Part shown: in pieces, positions 24,065-32,060 of the stretch | Layout: each line of letters begins with the position of its first letter | How positions within the stretch are numbered: position 1 is the first letter of the stretch | Origin: an uncultured Gammaproteobacteria bacterium | Lineage (GTDB): Bacteria; Pseudomonadota; Gammaproteobacteria; Pseudomonadales; Pseudohongiellaceae | Assembly: GCA_903853385.1 (NCBI GenBank) | Contig: CAINTJ010000060.1 | Location: 1-35,662, forward strand | Length of the DNA: 35,662 bases | Direction: 5' to 3' | The notes under the pieces: generated by a model | What the model was told of the DNA's origin: nothing | The model's database searches: none | Seen by the model: the letters and a program-made list of their open reading frames with translations, nothing else | Program-made: the position numbers and the translations under genes

Positions 24065-25210
24065 ATGAGACCGGTTGTCATACTTAAATTTTCAGCATTG
24101 ACCAGTTCACTGCTGCTCGCACTAGCTACGCCAGCGTTGGCTCATCACGGTATCGGGCTGTACCAGCCTGAAATAAATAAAGAGTGGTCTGGCACGCTGA
24201 CTAAAATGGAGCTGATAAACCCTCATTCTTATATGTACTTTGATACCAAGGGGCCTGACGGCAAGCCGCTGTCGATGCGTTGTGAAATGCGCGCGGCCAC
24301 ACTGATCAAGCGCTCAGGCTGGTCGGTCGAGCAGTTCAAGGTGGGGACCCATGTGGAAATCAAGGGCCACCCGCATCGTGATGATCCGCACGCCTGCTAC
24401 CTGGAGAGTTTCAGTCTGGACAGCGGGGAGTCGATAGAACGCAACCAGCAATTCTCGAAGGCGGCACCGGTCGACATTTCCAATCGTCCTCTCACACTGG
24501 CCTCCGGCGAACCCAATATTTCAGGAGACTGGGCTGTTGAACAGTCGGTGCTGACCATTCCACCCAGCGGTGGCCATGGCGACATGGTCCCCAAAAGCCT
24601 GGTGGAAAAATATCGGACTGGTGCAATCACACTCAAACAGATTCGTGAAGTAGTCGAACCACGGCCGAAGTTCACCTATAGCTCCAAAGGCAAGGCTGCA
24701 GCCGATGCATTCCGTCAATGGTCGACGGAAGACAACCCGCGTCTTTCCTGCAAACCCACCAGCATTGTGTTCGACTGGACCTTCGACTGGCCGGTTAACC
24801 GCGTTACCCAGTCCACCACGCCTGAAGGCGAAAAAGTGGTTGATCTGGAGTACGGGCTTTATGGCTTCAAGCGACGCATCCACGTCGGCATGGCGGCACA
24901 TCCCGCCAAACTGGCACCCAGCAGCTTTGGCCATTCCATCGGCAAATGGGACGGATCAGTATTGGTGGTGGATACTGTCGGCATACAGGAAGGCGTGTTG
25001 TCCCCGCCGATACGCAACAGCAAGGATCTGCATGTCGTTGAGCGCTTCTCTCTCGATACAAAAACCATGGCGCTGCGCCGCGAATACACTGCGACCGATC
25101 CAGTCTATCTGGCAACCCCTTACCAGGGTGCAGATATAGTGTTGTTGTCGGACACGCCGTTCGAGCAACCGGTGTGCAAGGAAATGACCCCCGAGTTCCA
25201 GAAGCCTTGA
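24065..25210 (+). CDS. Secreted two-domain protein: DUF6152 (Cys-rich subtype) plus HWEGD domain
   Basis: Function unknown; 381 residues and the closest paralogue in the window of 5083-6255. The ATG at 24065 is favoured over a TTG at 24005 by a GGGGG stretch at good spacing and by the signal peptide (1-26, ending ALA). The mature N terminus is His27-His28-Gly-Ile; NPH is at 52-54. It shares MRCEMRAATLIKRSGWS, HRDDPHACYLE, ISNRPLTLASGEPNISGDWAVEQ and SCKPTSIVFDW with its paralogue. The signature reads [19 protein letters not shown], with Lys and Asp in place of His and Glu. It ends PVCKEMTPEF. It follows the receptor gene but beyond its terminator, so it has its own promoter. It converges on the minus-strand pair 25349-27411. 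Confidence 0.9.
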   Translation: MRPVVILKFSALTSSLLLALATPALAHHGIGLYQPEINKEWSGTLTKMELINPHSYMYFDTKGPDGKPLSMRCEMRAATLIKRSGWSVEQFKVGTHVEIKGHPHRDDPHACYLESFSLDSGESIERNQQFSKAAPVDISNRPLTLASGEPNISGDWAVEQSVLTIPPSGGHGDMVPKSLVEKYRTGAITLKQIREVVEPRPKFTYSSKGKAAADAFRQWSTEDNPRLSCKPTSIVFDWTFDWPVNRVTQSTTPEGEKVVDLEYGLYGFKRRIHVGMAAHPAKLAPSSFGHSIGKWDGSVLVVDTVGIQEGVLSPPIRNSKDLHVVERFSLDTKTMALRREYTATDPVYLATPYQGADIVLLSDTPFEQPVCKEMTPEFQKP

Positions 25211-25252
25211 GGAAATCTGCAATATCGACAGGACGTCGAGCTGGCTGAGCAC

Positions 25253-25288
25253 AAAAAAAATCTTGACCCCCCAACTGCGGGGTCAAGA
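25253..25288 (-). terminator. Rho-independent terminator for the minus-strand gene pair
   Basis: TCTTGACCCC (25261-25270) pairs perfectly with GGGGTCAAGA (25279-25288). Eight As precede it on the plus strand, so read on the minus strand the hairpin ends in eight Ts. It terminates the transcript of 27411-25349; it has no T-run for the plus-strand gene ending at 25210. Confidence 0.9.
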
Positions 25289-25348
25289 TTGCGGATTCAA
25301 CTATCTACTCTTTGTGAACCCGCAGCTGGCACGACCAGCTGCAGTTCC

Positions 25349-26509
25349 TTACAAACGGTTATCCTGGCAGTAATGTTCTTGCGGATCGCTGCCTTCCAGC
25401 CACTTCAGTGACCAGCTGGCAGACCAGGGGCGCGTGTAGGTAAGAGGATCGTTGATGGTGAGCTGGTAGTTCATGGTGCCGTAGTTGGTACGAGTCAAAC
25501 GCTCCGTCACATGCATGTGGTCACTGTACGGCAAACCGCCAGGCAACCAGACCTTCTCGTTGTAGCCCTGCGATTCAGTCACCAAAGTGTCACCCTCCCA
25601 ATGCGCCGTATTGCGGCCGTAATAGAGCAAGTTGCCGGCATCCAGCTGGAACGCATCGCTTTCAAGCTCACGACCATCGGTGAAGATCAGATGCCAGTCG
25701 TGGTTGCCACCGCCGGCGACGAAGAAGATCCGCTGCAGCGGCTTGTCTTCCAGCAGCTGAATGCCGTAGGCATTGAGAAACTTGCGCGGTCCGGCCGGGG
25801 GACGGCATAGGAGATAGGTAGGATCACTACGCAGGAAATTGCGCTGGCGGGCTTCGTACAGGCGCAGGGCCCATGGTTGCAGCGGCGCTACTTTGGAAGC
25901 ATCCGCAAGGTTGAGCAGTTGGCCGTTGTCCCGCATTGATACTTTTTTGCCGTCTTCCATCAGTACATTGGTGGTGGGCACCCAGTAGCCGATCTTGCCA
26001 GGGGGCGCACCCAGTCGCGGTTTGCCATCGGGCCAGCGTGGTGCTGGCGACGTGTTGTCAGTGGTGATGCTGGCCAAAAGCGAAGGAATCGGCAGCGTGA
26101 ACAGCGCCTTGCCGCCAGCATCGACCACTACCGAATTGCCCCACACCTGCCGGCTGTCATCGCGTGCGCGGAATCCGGTTACGGTGATCGCTGTGCCGAT
26201 CTGCAAGCTGCTTTCGGTCCAGCCGTTCAATTCAAGTAATTGCGGACTTTCCAGTTCCACATACCAGGGCAGTTGCTTGCCCCCGTTCGTAACTTGCATA
26301 TAGACATGCGCGTGCGGAAACGACCAGTCGATGCGGCTGACGTGGCCATGCAGCGTGGTTGTGCGGGCCGGATCAAACTTGGTAGTGATGCCGTGGTGTG
26401 CCTGCGCGGCACCGGCATCCAGTAACAAGCCAAGTGTTGCGAGCAGCCCAAAAGTGCGGGTGCCCCAAGTGCGCAAACCGTTAAACAAGTTCTGCTGGGT
26501 AATTTTCAT
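25349..26509 (-). CDS. Secreted two-domain protein: DUF6152 plus HWEGD domain (left copy)
   Basis: Function unknown; 386 residues. The start lacks a clear ribosome binding site and lies 20 bases behind the upstream gene, so it may be translated by coupling. Signal peptide 1-37 ends AQA; the mature protein begins His38-His39-Gly-Ile. The NPH motif is altered to FPH (His66), 28 residues from the first His. The second domain has PRWPDGKPRLGAPPGKIGYW, LCRPPAGPRKFLNAYG, NTAHWEGDTLVTESQGYNEKVW, LTINDPLTYTRPW and a terminal HYCQDNRL. It is clearly paralogous to 30880-32028, from the linker (PRWPD-PRLG-P) to the terminus, and the two genes lie in mirror-image positions around the TonB receptor. Confidence 0.9.
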   Translation of the reverse strand: MKITQQNLFNGLRTWGTRTFGLLATLGLLLDAGAAQAHHGITTKFDPARTTTLHGHVSRIDWSFPHAHVYMQVTNGGKQLPWYVELESPQLLELNGWTESSLQIGTAITVTGFRARDDSRQVWGNSVVVDAGGKALFTLPIPSLLASITTDNTSPAPRWPDGKPRLGAPPGKIGYWVPTTNVLMEDGKKVSMRDNGQLLNLADASKVAPLQPWALRLYEARQRNFLRSDPTYLLCRPPAGPRKFLNAYGIQLLEDKPLQRIFFVAGGGNHDWHLIFTDGRELESDAFQLDAGNLLYYGRNTAHWEGDTLVTESQGYNEKVWLPGGLPYSDHMHVTERLTRTNYGTMNYQLTINDPLTYTRPWSASWSLKWLEGSDPQEHYCQDNRL

Positions 26510-26529
26510 AAAAGAAAAGTGCTCGTGGA

Positions 26530-27411
26530 TCAGGGAAAGGTTGGCTGGGAACTGAGGCGATCCATGCTCTCGTATTTAGTGCCAGTCATCAGGTCATAAG
26601 ACAGGAGGTTGTCCTGACAGACGAACTGGGGAGTTTCGCCCGGCGTCCAGCTCATGAAGAAACCGCTGCTCCAGGGCTTGGTGTAGGCGCCGGGGTCGTC
26701 GATCGTCACTTCGTATTTGAGCTGCTCCAGGGACATGCGGGTAAATTTTTCCACCAGATGCAACAGAGGAGTATGTGGCGAGCCTTCGGCGTCCATCCAC
26801 ATTTTCTCATTGAAGCCAACACTGTCCACTACCAGCGTATCGCCTTCCCAGTGGCCGATCGAATGGCCGTGATATGAAGGCTTCAAATTCGCTGGGTGTC
26901 CACGACCGTCCATCCATATCTCGCGATAGTGACGCGGGCCACCGGTAGGAAACACATAGATCTTCTTCATGTCGGGGAATTCAACGAACTGCGTGCCATA
27001 GGCAGTGGCGACTTCACGCGGTCCAGCCGAAGGCTTGCAGCGCGTGTAGGGTTCAAAGCGGGTGCGCGAGCGGGCTTCGAACAGCGCCTTGGCCCACGGC
27101 TGGAAAGGGACTTCGCTGTAATTGATCTTCGGAAAATTACCGGGAGTGCGCAGCACTTCCTTCAGCGGGGTGGAGGAGATGATTGAGCCCTTCGGCTCCA
27201 CATCAAAGATCGTCAGCATAGGGCGTGTGCCGAAACCTTCCCAACTTCCGACCTGTCCCGGTACCGAGCCGAGCACCGCGCGACCGCTCGCATCACGCGG
27301 CGCTGGCGTTGTAGCGGCAGGTTTCCGCGTTCCCCGGGATACCGTTTGCGCACTCAAAGTACCGGACAAAACCAGTACAAGCGCGGTCACCAGCATTCTG
27401 CCTGTATTCAT
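26530..27411 (-). CDS. Secreted single-domain HWEGD protein (left copy)
   Basis: Function unknown; 293 residues. AGAGGAAA precedes the ATG and an extended -10 promoter lies about 33 bases further up. Signal peptide about 1-21 (ending LSA). After an APRDASGR-LGSVPGQVGSW opening come VPFQPWAKALFEARSRTRFEPYTRCKPSAGPREV, IWMDGRGHPANLKPSYHG, the full signature [37 protein letters not shown] and FVCQDNLLSYD. It is the paralogue of 32061-32885 across the receptor gene. First gene of a two-gene minus-strand operon with the two-domain protein. Of all members this one and 32061-32885 carry the most complete signature. Confidence 0.9.
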   Translation of the reverse strand: MNTGRMLVTALVLVLSGTLSAQTVSRGTRKPAATTPAPRDASGRAVLGSVPGQVGSWEGFGTRPMLTIFDVEPKGSIISSTPLKEVLRTPGNFPKINYSEVPFQPWAKALFEARSRTRFEPYTRCKPSAGPREVATAYGTQFVEFPDMKKIYVFPTGGPRHYREIWMDGRGHPANLKPSYHGHSIGHWEGDTLVVDSVGFNEKMWMDAEGSPHTPLLHLVEKFTRMSLEQLKYEVTIDDPGAYTKPWSSGFFMSWTPGETPQFVCQDNLLSYDLMTGTKYESMDRLSSQPTFP

Positions 27412-27450
27412 GCATTTCCTCTCTGAATATTCGTACCAGATCTGGCTGGG

Positions 27451-27459
27451 ATACTAGCA
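27451..27459 (-). promoter_or_regulatory. Extended -10 promoter candidate for the left gene pair
   Basis: Minus-strand TGC-TAGTAT-CCC, identical over 12 bases to the element before the MFS gene (17006-17017). Predicted start near 27444, 33 bases before the ATG at 27411. Confidence 0.4.
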
Positions 27460-27571
27460 GGTAATTTAGGGATTTGTTGAGTACCGACTGGTTCGCTTTT
27501 GCTGAAACCGCATCGCAAGGTACCTATTATCCCATTTCATGCACAAACAACTGTGCTGCGCTATCTAAAGC

Positions 27572-27600
27572 TTGGAATGTAAGGCATTGCACATTATGCT
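27572..27600 (+). promoter_or_regulatory. Candidate promoter of the second TonB receptor
   Basis: TTGGAA (27572-27577) and TATGCT (27595-27600) are 17 bases apart, giving a leader of about 77 bases before the ATG at 27684. The divergent region 27412-27683 otherwise shows only a short GCACA/TGTGC inverted repeat at 27541-27556. Confidence 0.4.
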
Positions 27601-27683
27601 TCGACAGTCGCAGTCATAAAACAAACAAGTAGTCGACAATAAAAAAGATGTATTTTCTATTCACAAGCAAGAGGGGAAGAACC

Positions 27684-30506
27684 ATGAAAAGTTCACCATT
27701 TTTTTATAGTAAGAAACTGGCAATAGCTATTTCGCTATGCAGTGCCGGTGCTGTTGCGACGCAGGTGTTTGCTGCAGAAGAAAAAGTCGAAGAAGTTGTC
27801 GTTACCGGTTCTTACATCGCAAGACCCGCTGATCACCCACAACCAGTCACAGTGCTGAGCAATGCTGATCTGCAGCTTGAGCAGCGCGGATCACTTTCCG
27901 AGATCTTCAAAAACCTGCCACAAAGCATTGGCTCCACTTCCGCGGTCAACACGCAGCAGGGCGGTGTCAATGGTGGCAACTCTCCCACCAATACCATTAA
28001 CCTGCGCGGCCTTGGGCCACGTGCGACCCTGGTACTGCTCAATGGCGGCCGCCAGACCACTGATGGCGGTTTCGGCTACGTCGACATCAACAATCTGGCA
28101 CCTTCAATCATGATTGAGCGGGTCGAACTGTTGACCGATGGCGGCTCGGCCATGTACGGCAGTGATGCTGTTGCTGGTGTTGCCAACTTTATTACCCGCA
28201 AAAACTTTGATGGTGCAGAAGTCCGGGTAGAGACCCAAAAAATTCAGGCCACCCCTGGCAGCAAACCGGATTTGAACCTTGGCTTTCTGGTTGGCAGCAA
28301 AAGTGAAAAGAACAGTGTTGTAGGCGCGCTGGAATATGCATCAACCGAACAATTGCTGGTGCAGGATGTTTATGAGGAAGCACGTCTGCGCCAAGGCCTA
28401 ACTTCAGGCTTTGGCAATCCTGCCACTTACCAGGTACAAAACGTCAACGGTACCTTGCGCTCTACTACCACGACCAGACCCGACCCCTTGTGTGGCAGTT
28501 CCCTGATCGGTGGCGGACTGGCAGCCGGCGAGCTCAACGCCACCAAAACCCAGTGTCTGCTGTTCAATTCACTGAACCGCGACATGCAGCCAAAATCCGA
28601 GCGTATTAACGGCATGGCTGTTATGACTCATGACTTCAACAGTACCACTAGCGGCGAGCTTGAAGTGGGTTTTGCCCGTACGCGTTATGACGTTGCATTC
28701 GGTTACGTCACTCCTTCCGGTGTCACCACCTTTCCGTTCGTGCCGGTCGACAACCCTGGCGTGCTGGCGGCAGTGGCCTTTGATCCGACCTTCCCAAATC
28801 CCAAAAACGACGCCACTGTCGGCGGTTACCGGTTCAGGGGTCGCGTGATGACGCCTGCAGGCGGGCCATCCAATACGCATACCACATCACAGGATACCTT
28901 TCGGGTAGCCGGCAACCTGAAAGGAGTCTTCAGCAACCCGAATTGGGGTTGGCAGGCATCGTTCACCGACTCGTGGAACGATACCTTCTTTGCCAGCACC
29001 GATACCATTGTGTCGAGGATCAACGCCGCTTTGGATGGTTATGGCGGACCGGCCTGCTCAGCCAACCGCACCACCGACCCGACCTTGAAACTGCGCGGTG
29101 TTGGCAACTGCCAATTCTGGAACCCCTTTGCCAACAGCTTGCTGGCGAAGCCGGGCGACAAAACCTATAACGATCCAGCCCTCACCGGTTACATTACCGG
29201 GCCACGCTCTACGACCGACAAAGGCAACCTGTTGACTGTTGACTTGGTAGTGACCGGCAAACTGTGGGAGATGGCTGGTGGCACCACGGGTATTGCTCTG
29301 GGTGCACACGAGCGCACACAGAAATTCAGCCAGACCTGGGACGAATTGAGCCAGGGCATTGGTAACTGGGGCTTCAACGGCTCAGCTGCCTATCTGAACT
29401 TCAGTGGCCAACGCAAGACTGACGCCTACTTCGCAGAGATGGTGATGTACCCGACCAGCACCCTTGAAGTGCAGCTGGCAGCCCGTTACGAAGATACGGG
29501 CGCGATGACTTCCACCGACCCTAAAATAGGCTTGCTATGGACTCCCAGGAAAGGTCTGTATATCCGCGCCTCAGCGGGAACTTCATTCCGTCAGCCGGGT
29601 GAAATCCAGATGTTTGGCATCGGACCTGGCGGCGCCAGCACTGACCCGATCGGTGGCGACACTATCAACGCGCGCGGCCTGCTGGTTGGCAACCCCAACC
29701 TGCAGCCGGAAACTTCCGACAACTGGACGGCTGGCGTCACTTGGGATGTAACTGATAACTTCACTGCAGAGTTGAACTACTGGAGTGTCAAGTTCAAGAA
29801 CATCATCAACTCAGAAGGTGCGCAGGCACTGCTATTGCTTGACCGGGCTGATGGTTTCATTACCGACCCGCACATTATTCTGCGCGATGGTGCGCCGAAC
29901 GAAATCTGTGAGGTGACCGGGCGCTGGTCAGGCAAAGCGGCTGACCCAAGACCCGCCAACTGCATGTCAGGTTTTGACGTCCAGCTGTTCAAGACCACCT
30001 ATGTCAACCAGGCCTTCCAGAATACCGAAGGACTGGACTTTGTGTTCAGTTACGACATGGAAGCATTGGGCAGCAAGTGGACCACCAAACTGCTGGGCAC
30101 CATGACCACCAAGTACGACATGGATGTGCAAGGCAAGCTGGTTGATGGTGTGGGCAGCTACAACAGCGCCACGTTTGGCGTGCCAAACCCCAAATGGCGC
30201 GGCAATGTGCAGCTCGGCTGGAGCAAAGGCAATCAGCTGGCACGAGCCACCTGGCGTTATACCTCCAAGCTGGTGAATGACGCTCCAACCGCAAGCAATA
30301 TCCTGACAGAGCAAAGAGACTTCAGTACGCTTGATCTTCTCTACGGATATACATTTGAAAAGCAGAAAATCGATGTCACAGCATCGGTTCTCAACGCGCT
30401 GGGTGCCGAAGACCCAATGCGGGCTGGCGCGCAGACCACCAACACCAGCAGCATCTATGAATCACGCGGCCGTATTTTCCGTGTTGGCGCAAGCTTGCAT
30501 TTCTAG
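27684..30506 (+). CDS. TonB-dependent outer-membrane receptor
   Basis: A 940-residue receptor. The ATG at 27684 is chosen over 27648 because GAGGGGAAG stands before it, as in the other receptor, and a signal peptide follows (1-30, ending VFA). The TonB-box-like segment VEEVVVTGSYIARPAD is at about 35-50. The plug has INLRGLGPRATLVLLNGGRQ and ELLTDGGSAMYGSDAVAGVANFITRK. The barrel ends IFRVGASLHF with the C-terminal Phe preferred by the outer-membrane assembly machinery. No STN domain. It shares the general type with the receptor at 20801 but differs clearly in sequence, so a different substrate is likely. It sits between two mirrored pairs of DUF6152/HWEGD genes and is followed by a strong terminator. 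Confidence 0.93.
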   Translation: MKSSPFFYSKKLAIAISLCSAGAVATQVFAAEEKVEEVVVTGSYIARPADHPQPVTVLSNADLQLEQRGSLSEIFKNLPQSIGSTSAVNTQQGGVNGGNSPTNTINLRGLGPRATLVLLNGGRQTTDGGFGYVDINNLAPSIMIERVELLTDGGSAMYGSDAVAGVANFITRKNFDGAEVRVETQKIQATPGSKPDLNLGFLVGSKSEKNSVVGALEYASTEQLLVQDVYEEARLRQGLTSGFGNPATYQVQNVNGTLRSTTTTRPDPLCGSSLIGGGLAAGELNATKTQCLLFNSLNRDMQPKSERINGMAVMTHDFNSTTSGELEVGFARTRYDVAFGYVTPSGVTTFPFVPVDNPGVLAAVAFDPTFPNPKNDATVGGYRFRGRVMTPAGGPSNTHTTSQDTFRVAGNLKGVFSNPNWGWQASFTDSWNDTFFASTDTIVSRINAALDGYGGPACSANRTTDPTLKLRGVGNCQFWNPFANSLLAKPGDKTYNDPALTGYITGPRSTTDKGNLLTVDLVVTGKLWEMAGGTTGIALGAHERTQKFSQTWDELSQGIGNWGFNGSAAYLNFSGQRKTDAYFAEMVMYPTSTLEVQLAARYEDTGAMTSTDPKIGLLWTPRKGLYIRASAGTSFRQPGEIQMFGIGPGGASTDPIGGDTINARGLLVGNPNLQPETSDNWTAGVTWDVTDNFTAELNYWSVKFKNIINSEGAQALLLLDRADGFITDPHIILRDGAPNEICEVTGRWSGKAADPRPANCMSGFDVQLFKTTYVNQAFQNTEGLDFVFSYDMEALGSKWTTKLLGTMTTKYDMDVQGKLVDGVGSYNSATFGVPNPKWRGNVQLGWSKGNQLARATWRYTSKLVNDAPTASNILTEQRDFSTLDLLYGYTFEKQKIDVTASVLNALGAEDPMRAGAQTTNTSSIYESRGRIFRVGASLHF

Positions 30507-30550
30507 ATTTGAGCTGACTTTACCCCTGACGGACTTAATGTCCATCTAAT

Positions 30551-30585
30551 AAAAACCCCGCCTCCTTACAGTGGCGGGGTTTTTT
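30551..30585 (+). terminator. Rho-independent terminator of the second receptor gene
   Basis: AAAAACCCCGCC (30551-30562) pairs with GGCGGGGTTTTT (30573-30584), loop of 10 bases, followed by T. It lies 45 bases after the stop. Confidence 0.92.
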
Positions 30586-30879
30586 ATTGCCTGCCGCCCA
30601 AACTACGGTTCCGAAAACAATACTGCAGTGGGCAATCAGCAAGAATCCGCCTGTTAAGGCTTTATGCGCTGCCAATGTGAGCAACGCGGCAAAAGAACCA
30701 AACGGTGCGGTTCTATTGAGGGCCAATTCTGGAACTATTATGGAATCCCGGTTCAGGGCTGCTTATTCTCCGAATAAGTTGCAATACTTGCTTCTTTACC
30801 AAGCGGTCAGTCCGGCAGCGTCACGCGCCGGAAACAGCACCGTAAAGCATTCAAAATTTTTCAAAGCGGGAAACCATTC
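30586..30879. other. Intergenic region before the right gene pair
   Basis: About 294 bases between a terminator and the next gene. Open frames on both strands run through it but have no ribosome binding site, signal peptide or recognisable motif, so I read it as non-coding. A promoter for 30880 is expected; none was convincing. Confidence 0.5.
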
Positions 30880-32028
30880 ATGAACAATCGCGTCGCCTTG
30901 TTGCTGGCAACAGGAACTATTGCAGCCGTCTTGTCGCTGTCCGCCACCCCGGCGCTGGCCCATCACCCGATCGCCGCCAAGTTCGACGAGGCGAAGCCGC
31001 TCACAATGAAAGGTCGCGTCACCGACATCAACTGGGCCAACCCGCACGTGCATGTGTTCATAAATGTTGCAGGCGACAAAGGCGAGGTAGTGAACTGGGC
31101 AATCGAACTCGCCAGCACAGTAGAACTGGGCTGGAGTGGCTGGAGCCCTGAGTCGGTTGCCGTCGGCGACCTGCTGACTGTCAGCGGCCCTGCCGCGCGC
31201 AACGGCAGCCACCAATTGTGGGGCAACAAGGTACAAGCGGCCAACGGCAAAACAGTGTTCACTGTGGCCGATGATGTTTTCACTGCCCGCCTCGGCAAGA
31301 TCAACGGCCCCATACCACGCTGGCCCGACAATCAACCTCGACTCGGACCTCCGAGCGAGCGCAGGTCGGCGCTGGGCCAAACTGGTTACTGGGCAGCACC
31401 CAGCGCTACCGCACTGGTTGAAGATGGCACCGCAGTTGCAATGGATGCTCACGGCCTGCTGGCCAAAATCGCTGACGCACCCAAAGTTGCACCCTTCCAG
31501 AAGTGGTCACTGGACCTCTACACCCTGCGCCAACGCAACCACTTGAAAGATGACCCCATGTTTCTCAATTGTATTCCGCCCGCCGGTCCGCGCCAGTTCC
31601 AGCAGCCGTTCGGACTGCAATTCGTGGAGGAGCGTGAGCGTGGTCGCATCTTCGTACTGCTCGCCGGCGGCAATGGCAATTGGCGTTTTATCTACACCGA
31701 CAGCCGCACACAGATAGGTCAAGTCTCAGGCAATGCTGATAACCCGCTGTTCTACGGCCGGGCGATAGGAAAATGGCAAGGCGATACGCTGGTAGTTAAC
31801 AGCAGTGGCTTCAATGAAAGCTTCTGGTTCTCCAACGGGGGCCTGCCACATACCAAACAGCTACAGCTGACTGAGCGCTTCACCCGGCGCGATCTCAATA
31901 CGCTGCACTACGAAGTTACCGTCAACGATGCTGGAGCCTACACGCGGCCATGGACCAGCAGCTGGGATCTGCACTGGGTGCCCGGACAGGAACTGCCCGA
32001 ATACTACTGCCAGGACAACCGTCAATGA
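30880..32028 (+). CDS. Secreted two-domain protein: DUF6152 plus HWEGD domain (right copy)
   Basis: Function unknown; 382 residues. Ribosome binding site weak (GCGGGAAA). Signal peptide 1-27 ends ALA; mature N terminus His28-His29-Pro-Ile. NPH at 54-56, 28 residues after the first His. The linker and second domain have PRWPDNQPRLGPP, VAPFQKWSLDLYTLRQRN, NCIPPAGPRQFQQPFG, RIFVLLAGGNGNW and a signature with Lys and Gln substituted (IGKWQGDTLVVNSSGFNESFW), then VTVNDAGAYTRPW and YYCQDNRQ. Paralogue of 25349-26509. The next gene starts 32 bases later, with an in-frame ATG overlapping this stop, so the two form an operon. Confidence 0.9.
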   Translation: MNNRVALLLATGTIAAVLSLSATPALAHHPIAAKFDEAKPLTMKGRVTDINWANPHVHVFINVAGDKGEVVNWAIELASTVELGWSGWSPESVAVGDLLTVSGPAARNGSHQLWGNKVQAANGKTVFTVADDVFTARLGKINGPIPRWPDNQPRLGPPSERRSALGQTGYWAAPSATALVEDGTAVAMDAHGLLAKIADAPKVAPFQKWSLDLYTLRQRNHLKDDPMFLNCIPPAGPRQFQQPFGLQFVEERERGRIFVLLAGGNGNWRFIYTDSRTQIGQVSGNADNPLFYGRAIGKWQGDTLVVNSSGFNESFWFSNGGLPHTKQLQLTERFTRRDLNTLHYEVTVNDAGAYTRPWTSSWDLHWVPGQELPEYYCQDNRQ

Positions 32029-32060
32029 GCCAGACAATCGCTGCTGACAGGAGAATCTCC

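Noticed and set aside
30587-30883. 98-codon open frame after the second receptor terminator
   Set aside because: Starts inside the terminator tail, lacks a ribosome binding site, and shows no motif or signal peptide.
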